From: JAJPJE01 sp963848375
Lineage (GTDB): Bacteria; Acidobacteriota; Terriglobia; Terriglobales; Acidobacteriaceae
Direction: 5' to 3'
Length of the DNA: 64,000 bases
Assembly: GCA_963848375.1 (NCBI GenBank)
Contig: CAWKDK010000013.1
Location: 154,950 to 218,949, forward strand
Positions 1 to 9,727 of this stretch are shown in pieces. Each line of letters opens with the position of its first letter. The first letter of the stretch is position 1. Under the pieces are notes generated by a model, which saw only the letters and a list, made by a program, of their open reading frames with translations, was not told where the DNA came from and did no database searches. The position numbers and the translations under genes are program-made.

Positions 1-236
1 GGCGTGAGTACGTCTTCCAACGTGTGAGAGAGTTCGCTCAGCTCGCGATAACCGCAAGCGGCGGAGTCGCCTTTCAGGGTATGAACCGTTCTGCGGATTC
101 CGCGCACAATTTCGGCGTCGTCCGGGTGCTGCTCAAGTTGCAGTCCCTGGTCGTTCAACGCCTGCAGCAGTTCTTGCGCGCTCTCAAAGAAGAGCTGGCG
201 CAGTTCCGCGGCGCGTTCATCCGAGAAGAAGCTCAC
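1..236 (-). CDS. cheA: Chemotaxis histidine kinase CheA, N-terminal part (runs off the window)
   Basis: Reading leftward from a GTG at 236, the frame stays open to the edge (78 residues). It is an HPt domain: an amphipathic helix (FFSDERAAELRQLFFESAQE) is followed by the phosphorylatable histidine in HTLKGDSAA near residue 53. This is the CheA P1 domain that passes phosphate to CheY/CheB. The GTG overlaps the cheR stop codon (GTGA), so the two are probably translationally coupled. The kinase core lies outside the window, so a different HPt protein is possible, but the position after cheW and cheR strongly favours CheA. Confidence 0.85.
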   Translation of the reverse strand, partial: MSFFSDERAAELRQLFFESAQELLQALNDQGLQLEQHPDDAEIVRGIRRTVHTLKGDSAACGYRELSELSHTLEDVLT

Positions 237-1132
237 AACTCCACCTCGATTCGCTGATAAGCGGTGCCATTGTTCAGATGGATCATCTTGAAGCGATCTG
301 TGAGTCCGAACAGGCTTTCCGCATGTCCGACGAAGAGATAACCGTCGGGATTCAAACAACGGTAGAACTTATCGATCAGCCGCTTCTGTTCTGCCTCGTC
401 GAAATAGATCATCACGTTTCGGCAGAAGATGAAGTCGTTGCGTTGCGGCAGGAACTCGGTTTTCAGGTTGTGGAAGTCGAACTGGACCAGTTCCCGAACA
501 TTCTTTTTGATCTTGTAAACTTCGCTGATCTTGTCGAAGTACCGCAGGCGGTACATGTAGTCGATCGGTTCCATCTGCTGCTCGGTATAGCTGCCTTCCT
601 GTGCAGTACGCAGCGCGGAGTAGCTGATATCGGAGGCAACGATTTCTACACGCCACGGTGGCGGGATCGTCGGCTTCGGCGTGGGCATGTCAAATGGCAG
701 CGGGTTGCGCAAATAGTAGTACGCGAGCGCGTCGCAAATCTGCATGGCTAGCGTGTATGGCTCCTGCCCGGTGGAACAGCCTGCACTCCAAACGCGCAGA
801 GTCCAGTCGCGGCGATCCTGTTTTTTGTGGAGCATTTCTTCCAGGATGGTCTTCTGGAACAGTTCGAGCTGCGGCTTGTTTCGAAAAAAACTGGTTTCGT
901 TGACGGTGAGAATTTCTAGCAGTGTCGCAAGCTCGGCGCGGCCTTCACGGCTGGTGAGCAGACGATAATAGCTGTAGAAAGAATCCAGCCGGCAAGCTTT
1001 CAAACGGCGCTGTAGCCGGTCCTGTAAAAAATGGGCCCGCCGTTCGTCGAAGTACATGCCGCATTCCTGGTACACCAGGGTTTGCAGCAGTTTCATTTCT
1101 GGCTCAGTGAGCTGGACGGACGATGTCGCCAT
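233..1132 (-). CDS. cheR: CheR chemotaxis receptor methyltransferase
   Basis: Transfers methyl groups from S-adenosylmethionine to glutamates of chemoreceptors during adaptation. The protein (about 299 residues, normal CheR length) has the N-terminal all-helical CheR_N part, then the SAM-binding motif SAGCSTGQEPYTLAM near residue 120 and the conserved FCRNVMIYFD and GHAESL motifs. I place the start at the ATG at 1132. An in-frame TTG at 1144 is the alternative, and neither has an ideally spaced ribosome site. It lies between cheW and cheA, with a 4-base overlap to the latter. No CheB is visible; it may lie beyond the left edge. Confidence 0.95.
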   Translation of the reverse strand: MATSSVQLTEPEMKLLQTLVYQECGMYFDERRAHFLQDRLQRRLKACRLDSFYSYYRLLTSREGRAELATLLEILTVNETSFFRNKPQLELFQKTILEEMLHKKQDRRDWTLRVWSAGCSTGQEPYTLAMQICDALAYYYLRNPLPFDMPTPKPTIPPPWRVEIVASDISYSALRTAQEGSYTEQQMEPIDYMYRLRYFDKISEVYKIKKNVRELVQFDFHNLKTEFLPQRNDFIFCRNVMIYFDEAEQKRLIDKFYRCLNPDGYLFVGHAESLFGLTDRFKMIHLNNGTAYQRIEVEL

Positions 1133-1210
1133 GCCTTCTCGCAATCCCTAACAATCGTTTTAATTTCGTCGCAGGCGACCAGGCTCTTTTGTGCCTGTCA
1201 GCCTGTCGGA

Positions 1211-1690
1211 TCAGTTTGCTACTACTTCCTGTGCTTCTAAAGCGTCACCAATCTTGCGCAACTCGCCACGCGTGAGCACCTTCTGCAAGTCCACCAGAAT
1301 GATCAGGCGGTTGTTCAGCTTGCCCACGCCGGTTACGTACGTGATTTCGTTTTCGGCGAATACGTTGGGAGGCGGCTCCACTTGTGATACCGGCAGCTTC
1401 ATGACTTCCGAAGCCGCGTCAACGATCAATCCAACCAGCCTGCCGGTGTTCTCGACCACGATCACGCGATTCTTCTTGTGCTGTTTGATCTCTGCTCCGC
1501 CGAACCGCTTACGCAGATCGACCACCGAGATGATCTTGCCGCGCAGGTTGATGACGCCCTCGACAAATTCGGGAGTCTCCGGAACCTGCGTTATTTCCGG
1601 CACGCGCACGATTTCATGCACCAGCGAGATGGGAACTCCGTAGGTCTCGTTCCCAATCCTGAAGCCAACGATATGGAGGTCTTTCGTCAT
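1211..1690 (-). CDS. cheW: CheW chemotaxis coupling protein
   Basis: Single CheW-like domain of 159 residues that bridges receptor tips and CheA at the inner face of the membrane. Diagnostic motifs are GNETYGVPISLVHEIVRVP near the N-terminus, PEFVEGVINLRGKIISVVDL around residues 60-80 and the central VGLIVDAASEV. It follows the chemoreceptor gene by about a dozen bases, so both probably belong to one leftward operon. No receiver or kinase domain is attached. Confidence 0.96.
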   Translation of the reverse strand: MTKDLHIVGFRIGNETYGVPISLVHEIVRVPEITQVPETPEFVEGVINLRGKIISVVDLRKRFGGAEIKQHKKNRVIVVENTGRLVGLIVDAASEVMKLPVSQVEPPPNVFAENEITYVTGVGKLNNRLIILVDLQKVLTRGELRKIGDALEAQEVVAN

Positions 1691-1702
1691 GAGAAGCCCC
1701 CT

Positions 1703-3739
1703 CTAGATACGAGCCATGGCATACGCGGCCTGGTCCTTGTTGGCGCCATTCCCGTTGCCGTATGCATCTCCGTTACCCGAACCCGCCGAGTAGTCGAAGT
1801 TGTTTCCATTTGGCCTGCGCGGCTGGTTCTGCGATTCCAGGGCAAAGCGATCCATGCTCTCCATCAGCATCCGCGACATCTTCGTCATTTGTTCTGCCGA
1901 AGCTGCCAGTTCGGTCGATCCGGAGGTGAACTGCTGCACCAGTTCGCGCATGCGTTCCATCGCCATCACCACCGCCTGGGCGCCTGAGGCCTGCTCTTCC
2001 ACCGCGGAGTTGATTTCATGCGTGATCTCGTTCAGCCGCGTGGTGGCTTTCGCAATCTGCGAAGAACCATGCGACTGTTCGTTCGTGGCCGCGCCAATTT
2101 CCTGCGCGAATTTGAAGACTTCGGTAACGACGTTGGAAATCTTCTTCAGAGCGTTGTTGAGGTCCGTGCCGAGCGAGAGGCCTTCATTGACAATGTTCGT
2201 GCTCTTGTCCATGTTCTCGACTGCGCGGCGAGCTTCCTTCTGCATGCTCTGAATCAATTCGGAAATTTCTTTCGTCGACTGGGCTGACTTTTCCGCCAGT
2301 TTGCGGACTTCGTCTGCAACCACGGCGAAGCCTAGACCGTGCTCACCGGCGCGGGCCGCTTCGATAGCAGCGTTGAGCGCAAGCAGGTTGGTCTGTTCGG
2401 CGAGGTCGTCGATTACTTCGATGATCTTGCCAATGTCGTCAGCGCGGTGGCCGAGCACGTCGATGATTTCCGCCGAGGACTGAATGGAGTTGTTGATCCG
2501 GTTCAAACCGTCGGTGGTCTTCTGCATGGTGCCGATACCGCTCTGCACTTCTTCACGCGACCGCTGCGAAATATCGAGCAGAACTTTTGCCGTGTCAGCT
2601 ACGCGCTGAATCGAAGCGACCATCTGGTCGATCGATGAGGACGTCTCGCTGACGCTGGAAGCCTGCATCTGCGTGTTCTTGACCATGTTCTGCACGTTGA
2701 CGCTCATCTCGTGCATGGTGCTGGTGACCTCGTCGATGGACGACGAAGCCTGAACGCTAAGCTTGGCAGATTCTTCCGACGCCGAAGCTACCTGGCTGGC
2801 GCCGCCGGAAACCTGTGAAGCGCTGTCGCGGGTGTTGCTGACCAGAACTCGCAGACCTTCCACCATGCGCATAAAGGCAAGTGCCAGGGTGTCGCGTCCG
2901 GAGCGTGGACGAACCTGTACCGTTAAATCGCCGCGGGCGATCGCTTCGGAAACCGAGGCCATCTCGCGGAGGTAACCAACCATGTTGGCGAAACTGCGTC
3001 CGAGCTGGCCGATTTCGTCCTGACGTTGCAGGTCGATCTGGTGCTCCAGATCGCCGGAGTCGCCGATCTCGCGGGCTACGCCAATCAGGTGCTCGAGCGG
3101 TTCCGTGATGGACTTGGCAGTTCTGAAGGCGACAAAGCCGCCGAGGCCGATGGCGGCGAAGGTTCCGACAATGGCAATCGTGAGAGTGATGATTCCTGCG
3201 AAGTTATCGCTCGATCGTTCGGCTTCGAGGGCCTTGGTGTTGAGATCTTCGAGTTGATCGATCAACTGCTCAGAATTCCGTGTGAACGCCGCCGGATCCA
3301 GCTGCAGATACTGAATTTGCAGGTCGGCGACGGTCGCGTTGCCGCTATCCACTTGTTTGCGCTTCTCCAGTAAGGGACGAGCGAATCCGTTTTCCCACTG
3401 CGCTTCGCTGTCGGTCAGCTTGGCGAGAATCGAACGCTGTTGTTCGGTAGGAGACTTCGCGGACGTTTCGCGGACCAGATCCTGCAGTTTTTTGATTCCG
3501 TCGTTCATACTGGAGACTTCGCGTGAGTCTCCGCTCAGCAGGTAATTGCTGAGATACTGACGGTTCTTCATGACCTGGTTGCGAATGCTCTCATTTGATT
3601 GCGCCAGTTCCCACGCGCTCGCTGTCGAGTTACGCGCGGAATGCTCTCGCTCAACCGCGAGAATGTTAACCAGGCAGAGAACTACCAGGCCCGCCAGGAT
3701 GATTCCAAAATTGATATACAGCCGCTTGCTGATCGTCAT
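1703..3739 (-). CDS. Methyl-accepting chemotaxis protein with CHASE3-like sensor
   Basis: Transmembrane chemoreceptor of 678 residues. A first membrane helix (residues 9-29) is followed by a helical, predicted extracytoplasmic sensor of about 150 residues that resembles CHASE3/four-helix-bundle domains, a second membrane helix (about 185-210), HAMP-type linker sequence to about residue 290 and a long cytoplasmic signalling coiled coil. The hairpin tip that contacts CheA/CheW is intact (IDDLAEQTNLLALNAAIEAA followed by ARAGEHGLGFAVVADEVR). The C-terminus is Gly/Asn-rich and lacks a CheR-binding pentapeptide. The ligand is not deducible. Immediate neighbours cheW, cheR and cheA suggest a self-contained array. 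Confidence 0.95.
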   Translation of the reverse strand: MTISKRLYINFGIILAGLVVLCLVNILAVEREHSARNSTASAWELAQSNESIRNQVMKNRQYLSNYLLSGDSREVSSMNDGIKKLQDLVRETSAKSPTEQQRSILAKLTDSEAQWENGFARPLLEKRKQVDSGNATVADLQIQYLQLDPAAFTRNSEQLIDQLEDLNTKALEAERSSDNFAGIITLTIAIVGTFAAIGLGGFVAFRTAKSITEPLEHLIGVAREIGDSGDLEHQIDLQRQDEIGQLGRSFANMVGYLREMASVSEAIARGDLTVQVRPRSGRDTLALAFMRMVEGLRVLVSNTRDSASQVSGGASQVASASEESAKLSVQASSSIDEVTSTMHEMSVNVQNMVKNTQMQASSVSETSSSIDQMVASIQRVADTAKVLLDISQRSREEVQSGIGTMQKTTDGLNRINNSIQSSAEIIDVLGHRADDIGKIIEVIDDLAEQTNLLALNAAIEAARAGEHGLGFAVVADEVRKLAEKSAQSTKEISELIQSMQKEARRAVENMDKSTNIVNEGLSLGTDLNNALKKISNVVTEVFKFAQEIGAATNEQSHGSSQIAKATTRLNEITHEINSAVEEQASGAQAVVMAMERMRELVQQFTSGSTELAASAEQMTKMSRMLMESMDRFALESQNQPRRPNGNNFDYSAGSGNGDAYGNGNGANKDQAAYAMARI

Positions 3740-3805
3740 TGCCTCTCGCCTCCGCCAGGCCCGTACGCGCCGGTTCGCGCGACTCCGGGTGGCTTTGCCA
3801 CTGTC

Positions 3806-4138
3806 TTACTGAGCGCCGGTAAACGTGAACTGCACGGTCGTAGTCGTCTCTTCCGCCGCCGGCTCGTACTTCCACTTCTTCACTGCTTCAACCGCAGGTT
3901 CGATCAACAACGGATGACCGCCTAGCGGCTTTGCACTTTTCACTGAACCATTGGTAGAAATCACTACCATCACTTTCACCGTCCCGGTCACATTCATACG
4001 TCTTGCCAGGTCGGGATATACCGGTTCGATTTTGGACCTGACCTTCCGATCTTCTTCCGACCACGCGCGGTTCGGCACTACTGCTACGCCGATCACCGTC
4101 GTCATAAGTGCGAAGACTAGAAGCCGTCGAAATGACAT
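3806..4138 (-). CDS. TonB C-terminal domain protein with signal peptide
   Basis: Small exported protein of about 110 residues. The start at 4138 is set by a strong AGGAGG ribosome site 11 bases upstream. A hydrophobic N-terminal segment (LLVFALMTTVIGVAV) is followed by a TonB_C-like domain with the typical KIEPVYPDLARRMNVTGTVK stretch and EPAVEAVKKWKYEPA. It has no proline-rich spacer, so it is not a classical TonB; such short forms are frequent in acidobacteria. It lies 67 bases upstream of the chemoreceptor and may be the first gene of the chemotaxis operon. Role unknown. Confidence 0.8.
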   Translation of the reverse strand: MSFRRLLVFALMTTVIGVAVVPNRAWSEEDRKVRSKIEPVYPDLARRMNVTGTVKVMVVISTNGSVKSAKPLGGHPLLIEPAVEAVKKWKYEPAAEETTTTVQFTFTGAQ

Positions 4139-4354
4139 AGAAAGCACAGCTCCTCCTAAGCTCACACGAAGAGAGCCAACCCTTCTTGTGCAAAGCGGGT
4201 GCCAGCTTGCGTACGCAAGGATCATTAGTATTTAAGGAGACGTAAGTTGATGTTGTTAATAGGGTTACGCGCTGGATCGGAACTCAGACGGAAGCTTGGC
4301 TCGCACTGCGATCCTGCCGTTTTGTCTCATTCCGCCGTCGTCTTTTGACATTTC

Positions 4355-4430
4355 ATCTCAAGCTGAGACTTGATCTCGCGTTACCCCTTGGGCGACCCCA
4401 AGGGTAATTACCTTGACTCAAAATGAGATT
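4355..4430. promoter_or_regulatory. Two TCTCA/TGAGA dyads flanking a strong inverted repeat upstream of the kinase gene
   Basis: The intergenic region 4139-4484 lies between the divergent TonB-like and kinase genes. It holds a dyad ATCTCAAGCTGAGACT at 4355-4370, a near-perfect 12+3+12 inverted repeat at 4381-4407 (arms TTACCCCTTGGG and CCCAAGGGTAA-like), and a second dyad ACTCAAAATGAGAT at 4416-4429. Dyads of the TCTCA-n4-TGAGA type are typical operators of NtrC-family activators, and the third gene downstream is one (now broken). I infer autoregulation of this operon; no clear -24/-12 promoter was found. Confidence 0.45.
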
Positions 4431-4484
4431 GCAGAGTACTTTGCGATTTCCGCCCCTTGACTCGCTGTTTGGGACGTTCGCGCC

Positions 4485-7400
4485 ATGAGTGTCGGCCACC
4501 AACCCGAATTCTCGACTCCTGTATCGCTGGAACAATCACTGCAAAAGCTATTGCGGGACTTATCGGAAGCGATTGCCCGCGGTGAGGACCTGATGCAGTG
4601 CTTCACCGAGCGGGTGGGCCAATTGTTGACCGCCGAAACAGTAGTTTTGTTGCAGAAATCCGCGAACGGCTTTCAACTCAGCGCGGTTCGCTCGGTCAGC
4701 AAGGACGCCGAGGTCAAGATTATCCGGGGCTTTCAGGCTGGACGCGGTGTGCTCCTGGAGCATCTCTCGGAGCAGGCAATCGCTGCTGCAACCACCAATC
4801 TGGTTCCCATCTCGAGCCTGGAAATTCCTTCCGATTTCGTGTTTCCTTCCGGCGAACTATTGATCGTGCCCATGCGCGTGAGGCGGCAGAAGGGCGTCCT
4901 CTTAGTACACTCGCCCGCCCCCGGCCTATTTGGCGAAAAGGAAAAGAACCTTATCTCCACGATTGCGGGTTTCGCAGGATTGGCGATCGCGAATGCTGAA
5001 CTGTATGCGACCGCCACCGAGCGCGCTCGCGAATTACAACAACTTCTGGAGATTACTTCCGAGTTGAGCGTTGCCGGCAACATGGACGACTTCTTCAAGA
5101 AGTTTGTGGTGCGGGCAGCAGAGTTCCTGGCGTTCAGCCGCGCGGCCATTGGATTGGTGGAAGGCAACCGCTGCGTTATTCGATGGATGGCAGAAAAGGG
5201 CGCCGCGCGCCCGCTAGATTTAGAAATACCTGAAAAGTTTTCGAAGCGTCTTCTGGCCAGTGCGGAACCAATTTTTAGCGAGGATATTGCTACTCTTCCC
5301 GATCTCGATGCGCACACCGCTGCTCAACTGAAGATGAAGCAGTTCCTGTCGGTGCCGTTACTGGACGCCGGCCGTCATCCCATCGGGCTATTGGCCGTGC
5401 TGGATCGCCGCGATGGCTCCTCGATGTCCAATGAAGATATGCGGCGTGCGAAGGCGCTTGCCGCGGAAGTATCGGTCGTCCTGGAAGCCGCACACAATCT
5501 CTACGCCTCCGAGCAGCACCGCAAGCGCTCGGAAGACCTGATGAACCTGGCTCTGGAGCTGAATTCTTCGCTTCGATTGCCCGAGTTTGTCCGCAGCTTT
5601 ACCAAACGCGCCGCGGAAATGCTGGGGGCACGCATTTCGCTGCTCGCACTGGCGCAGCGGTCTTCTGTGGAAGTAGTGGTAGTGCACGACGAGATGGGCA
5701 GCGTCGATCGCGGCCTGCTGCGTCGACTGAATGTTGCGCTCACCGATCTTGCGCCGCAATCGACAGACGCCATCACTTCGGGCGCGGCGGATACTCTGAT
5801 CGGCTCCGGGTTGGCAACCGCGCTAGGTTGGCGGGAGTTGACCCTGGCACGTTTGCGCGGCAGCGATGGTGAACTGATCGGAATGCTGTGCCTCGTGGAT
5901 CGAACCAGCAAGTTGTCGGAGATCGATCAGAACCTGATCAATGCTCTTTCCGCGCATGCATCCGTTGCGTTGGAGAATTCGCGCTTGTTTACGCGGATGG
6001 ACCAGGCGAATCGGCACTGGATAGAGATTTTCGATTCGATCACCGATTTCATCGTTGTTCACGACGAGGGCAATAACGTATTGCGGGTTAACCGCGGTCT
6101 GGCGGATTTCATCGGCGTTCGCCCTGCTGAGCTGATCGGTATCAGCATGCGCGCGCTGGTGGCGATGGCCGCCGACAACAGCTCTCTGCCTTGCCCATTT
6201 TGTCGTGTAGGACTGGATGGTGCGGACGAGTACATACATCCGGTCCTGGAACGCACCTACCTTGTTTCTACCTCGCGGATTCATGGCTCCTTAAATGAAG
6301 GCTTCCAGACCATCCACGTACTGAAGGACATCACCGACCGGCGCGAGGCTGAGCGACGGTACCGGGAACTGTTCGACACGATCCAGGAAGGTTTGTTCTT
6401 CTCCACGCCGGAAGGCCGCTTCATCGAAGTGAATGATGCGCTGGTCCGAATGCTGGGATACGAGAGCCGCGAAGAGTTGTTGCACGTCGACATCGCGACG
6501 CAACTCTACCTCTCGCCGCCGCAACGCGATCAGTTCCGCCGCGAGATGGAAAAGAGCGGGACTCTGCGCAACTTCGAAGAAACGCTGCGTCGCAAAGATG
6601 GATCGCTGATCCACACCCTGCAAAATGCGTTTGCGGTGCGTGACTCGCAAGGCAGGATCATTCAATACCGTGGATTAATCCTCGACGTCAGCGAACAGAA
6701 GGTCTTTCAATCGGAGTTGCAGCGGCAACGCGACTTCAACAGCAAGATTCTGAATGCCACGCAGAGCATGATCCTGGTTGCGGACACCGCTGGCTTGATC
6801 AGCTATGCCAACCGCCGTTGCTTTGAAGCCGGGGGCTATAAGCAGGAGCAACTATTGGGATCGCGGCTTGCCGATTTGATCCCGCCACAAAAGAGGGAAG
6901 TCTTCGTCGAGGCGCTCGACAGCACCACGCACGGTCATCAGGTCGATAACCTGGAAGTGCCCATCCTGCTCGGACGTGGCCGCGCTGCGCAATTTGCGGT
7001 GAACATGAGCCCAATGCGCGATGAGAACGGCAACGTCACCAGCATTGTGGTGGTGATGACCGATATCACCGATGCGGCCATGTTGCAGGCGAAACTGATG
7101 CACACGGAAAAGATGGCGGCCGTCGGACAGCTCGTATCCGGTGTCGCTCACGAGGTGAACAATCCGCTGACCGCCATCCTGGGATTTGCGGATCTGTTGA
7201 ACGACCATCCGGATGTGCCGGAATTCGCGAAAGCTGATCTTCGCGTGATCCTTGAAGAAGCGCAGCGTACCAAGCAGATTGTGCAGAACCTGCTGAGCTT
7301 CGCGCGGCAGATGCCACCACAGCGCAAGCCGCTGCGGGTGAATGCCATCCTGCGCCAGACTCTGGCTTTGCGTTCGTACGATTTTTCCAACAACGGAGTG

Positions 7401-7814
7401 CAAATCGTTGAAAAGTTCCAGGCGGATTTGCCTGAGATCATCGGCGATGGCCATCAGATTCAGCAGGTGTTCCTGAACATCCTGAACAACGCTTACGACG
7501 CGGTGAATGAAAATGGCGGGCCCGGAAAAATCGAAATCGAAACTTCGCGCGGGAATGGATTTGCGGAAATCACCTTCAGTGACAACGGTCCCGGCATCAC
7601 CTATCCAGAACGAATTTTCGATCCTTTCTTCACTACAAAAGAAGTAGGCAAGGGAACCGGCCTGGGACTGAGCATCTGCTACGGGATTGTGCGCGAACAC
7701 GCGGGTGAGATCCTGTGCCATAACAATCCGGATGGGGCGGGAGCGGTGTTCACCGTACGGCTACCGCTGGCGCCGGAACGTGTTCCAGCACCTGCGCTGG
7801 GGGCGGTGAAATGA
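4485..7814 (+). CDS. Multi-sensor NtrB-like histidine kinase (GAF x3, PAS x3, HisKA, HATPase)
   Basis: Soluble-looking 1109-residue kinase without membrane segments. Three GAF-like domains occupy about residues 15-500, followed by three PAS domains (about 505-620, 625-745 and 755-865). The dimerisation/phosphoacceptor helix has VSGVAHEVNNPLTAILGFADL, and the ATPase has N box QVFLNILNNAYDAV, G1 FSDNGPGI and G2 GKGTGLGLSICYGIV. The first PAS carries a CPFC motif that could be a redox or metal site. Its ATGA overlap with the response regulator gene downstream, and the sigma-54 activator after that, suggest one signalling operon that senses an intracellular cue, which cannot be named. Confidence 0.93.
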   Translation: MSVGHQPEFSTPVSLEQSLQKLLRDLSEAIARGEDLMQCFTERVGQLLTAETVVLLQKSANGFQLSAVRSVSKDAEVKIIRGFQAGRGVLLEHLSEQAIAAATTNLVPISSLEIPSDFVFPSGELLIVPMRVRRQKGVLLVHSPAPGLFGEKEKNLISTIAGFAGLAIANAELYATATERARELQQLLEITSELSVAGNMDDFFKKFVVRAAEFLAFSRAAIGLVEGNRCVIRWMAEKGAARPLDLEIPEKFSKRLLASAEPIFSEDIATLPDLDAHTAAQLKMKQFLSVPLLDAGRHPIGLLAVLDRRDGSSMSNEDMRRAKALAAEVSVVLEAAHNLYASEQHRKRSEDLMNLALELNSSLRLPEFVRSFTKRAAEMLGARISLLALAQRSSVEVVVVHDEMGSVDRGLLRRLNVALTDLAPQSTDAITSGAADTLIGSGLATALGWRELTLARLRGSDGELIGMLCLVDRTSKLSEIDQNLINALSAHASVALENSRLFTRMDQANRHWIEIFDSITDFIVVHDEGNNVLRVNRGLADFIGVRPAELIGISMRALVAMAADNSSLPCPFCRVGLDGADEYIHPVLERTYLVSTSRIHGSLNEGFQTIHVLKDITDRREAERRYRELFDTIQEGLFFSTPEGRFIEVNDALVRMLGYESREELLHVDIATQLYLSPPQRDQFRREMEKSGTLRNFEETLRRKDGSLIHTLQNAFAVRDSQGRIIQYRGLILDVSEQKVFQSELQRQRDFNSKILNATQSMILVADTAGLISYANRRCFEAGGYKQEQLLGSRLADLIPPQKREVFVEALDSTTHGHQVDNLEVPILLGRGRAAQFAVNMSPMRDENGNVTSIVVVMTDITDAAMLQAKLMHTEKMAAVGQLVSGVAHEVNNPLTAILGFADLLNDHPDVPEFAKADLRVILEEAQRTKQIVQNLLSFARQMPPQRKPLRVNAILRQTLALRSYDFSNNGVQIVEKFQADLPEIIGDGHQIQQVFLNILNNAYDAVNENGGPGKIEIETSRGNGFAEITFSDNGPGITYPERIFDPFFTTKEVGKGTGLGLSICYGIVREHAGEILCHNNPDGAGAVFTVRLPLAPERVPAPALGAVK

Positions 7815-8209
7815 GTGCGAACTCTGGGAGTTCACGCCTGCCGATCCTGGTGATCGAAGACGAGCCTTCAGTGCTTTCTTTCGTCAAGACCGCATTGGAG
7901 AGGACCGGATACCCAGTGACGCCTGCGAATTGTGGAGCAGATGCGTTGAAGCTTCTGGAAGCAGGAAAGTTTATTGGGATTGTTTCCGACATGCGCACTC
8001 CCGGCGGCATCGACGGCTCGGACGTGCATGACTGGTTGGCTGCACACCGGCCGGAGATGGTTTCGCGCCTGATTTTCATAACTGGCGACATCGTGAATGA
8101 GGAAACCGCCGCCACGCTGCGGCGCACCGGCGCACCTTGTGTTGAAAAGCCATTCCGCATTTCGCAACTGCTGGATGTAGTGCGAAAGGTTCTAGGGACC
8201 CCGCAATGA
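7811..8209 (+). CDS. Single-domain response regulator (CheY-like receiver)
   Basis: A 132-residue receiver domain with no output domain. Acidic pocket VIEDEP near the N-terminus, phosphoacceptor aspartate in SDMRTPGGID near residue 60, switch threonine in FITGD and lysine in EKPF. It overlaps the kinase by ATGA and its own stop overlaps the start of the NtrC-type gene, so three genes are translationally chained. It may act as a phosphate sink or relay between the kinase and the downstream regulator. Confidence 0.93.
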   Translation: MSANSGSSRLPILVIEDEPSVLSFVKTALERTGYPVTPANCGADALKLLEAGKFIGIVSDMRTPGGIDGSDVHDWLAAHRPEMVSRLIFITGDIVNEETAATLRRTGAPCVEKPFRISQLLDVVRKVLGTPQ

Positions 8210-9611
8210 GTGATGACTTCCGAGTTCGGTTTCTGATCGTGGACGACGAGCAGAGCATTCGTAAGCTCTGCATGACCATCGGCTCTTCGCTTGGGCTTCG
8301 AGTGCTCTGAGGCTGAGAGCGCAGAGGCCGCGCTGGCAATGCTGGAAACCGAGTCTCCCGACCTGGTACTGGTCGATCGCCGTTTGCCCAATATGTCGGG
8401 CGACGAGTTGTTGCGCCAGGCAAAGTCGCTACTGCCTAGGAGTGAGTTCGCTATCATCACCGGTCACGGCTCGATCGAGTCTGCGGTTGAGGCGATGAAG
8501 CTCGGCGCGTACGACTACATCACCAAGCCATTCGGGGCTGGCCAACTCAAACTACTGCTGCAGCGGATGAAGGATAAAGTCCGTCTCGTGGAGGAAAACG
8601 AATACCTGCGCCAGGTAGTCAGTAACGAGATGGAGCTGAACGTAATTGATGGCACGTCGGCAAAAATCCAGGACGTGCTGCGAATGGTCTCGCGCCTGAA
8701 AGATACTCGCACGCCAGTATTGATCGTCGGCGAGAGCGGGACGGGAAAAGAACTGGTTGCTCGAGCCATTCATTTTCGCGGATCGTGACGAAAGCGGCCG
8801 TTCGTTGCGGTAGATTGCGGATCACTCGTCCCAACATTGATCGAGAGCGAATTGTTCGGCTATGAACGAGGGGCGTTTACCGGCGCACTGAAGTCCAAAG
8901 AAGGTTTGTTCGTTTCCGCTAATGGGGGAACGATATTTCTCGACGAGATCGGCGAGCTTCCGCTGGAAATGCAGGCCAAGCTGCTGCGCGTTTTACAGGA
9001 GAAGGAGATCCGCCCGGTCGGCAGTAATCAGCGACATAAAATCGATGTGCGAGTCGTTGCTGCTACGAATCGAGACTTGGAATCCGCATATCGCGCAGGA
9101 ACCTTCCGCAAAGATCTCTACTTTCGCTTGAATGTTGTGACCATCGCTTTGCCATCGCTTCGCGAGCGCCGCTCCGATATTCCTGCCCTTATCCAGGCCT
9201 TTCTCGCGCGCTACTCACCCGACGCGAAGATCACGCTGACCACAGCCGCGATGAATTCGTTACTGCAGTATGACTGGCCGGGCAATGTTCGCGAGTTGGA
9301 AAACTGCATCGAACGTGCGATCGCGTTGGGCAATCGTCAGATCGATCGATGTACAGGATTTGCCTCCCTCCATTCGTACCGTTTCCCCTGAATCCATTTC
9401 GCGGTCGGAAAGCGGATCTGCCTCCAATAATTTGGAGGACATGGAACGAGAGACAATCCGTCGCGTCTTCGAGCAGGCAAAAGGGGACAAGGTGCTGGCG
9501 GGACGGTTGCTTGGGATCAGCCGCGCTACCTTGTATCGTAAACTCAAGCGCTACAACATCGACGTACAAGAAATGAAGTCCGTTGCAACCGCAACGGCCG
9601 CACCAAATTAA
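8206..9611 (+). pseudogene. NtrC-family sigma-54 activator, broken by three lesions
   Basis: Reading across frames gives receiver (IVDDEQSIR, LVDRRLPNMSGDEL, TGHG, TKPF), sigma-54 AAA+ domain (Walker A GESGTGKE, sigma-54 loop ERGAFTGA, Walker B FLDEIGE) and a C-terminal Fis-type helix-turn-helix (GRLLGISRATLYRKLKRY). Three lesions interrupt it: a +1 shift near 8289, an in-frame TGA at 8786-8788 inside the AAA+ domain (flanking codons keep frame), and a 4-base tandem duplication near 9342-9350 (GATCGATCGATG) that shifts the frame before the helix-turn-helix. Three unlike lesions in one gene, between intact neighbours, argue for a real pseudogene rather than sequencing error. Confidence 0.85.
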
Positions 9612-9727
9612 TTCAGCCACTTCCTTCAGAGTTCCCGAACCGTAAGCTGCTGCAGCTATCTCTGCTAATTTGGTTTGCATCCAACACTCCTCACAGCCAC
9701 TTCGGGAGAATACGAGGAGAATTGAGC

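Noticed and set aside
8786..8788. In-frame TGA in the NtrC-type gene as a selenocysteine codon
   Set aside because: It lies at a variable linker position after the Walker A helix; no catalytic need, no SECIS-like hairpin noticed, and other frameshifts are in the same gene.
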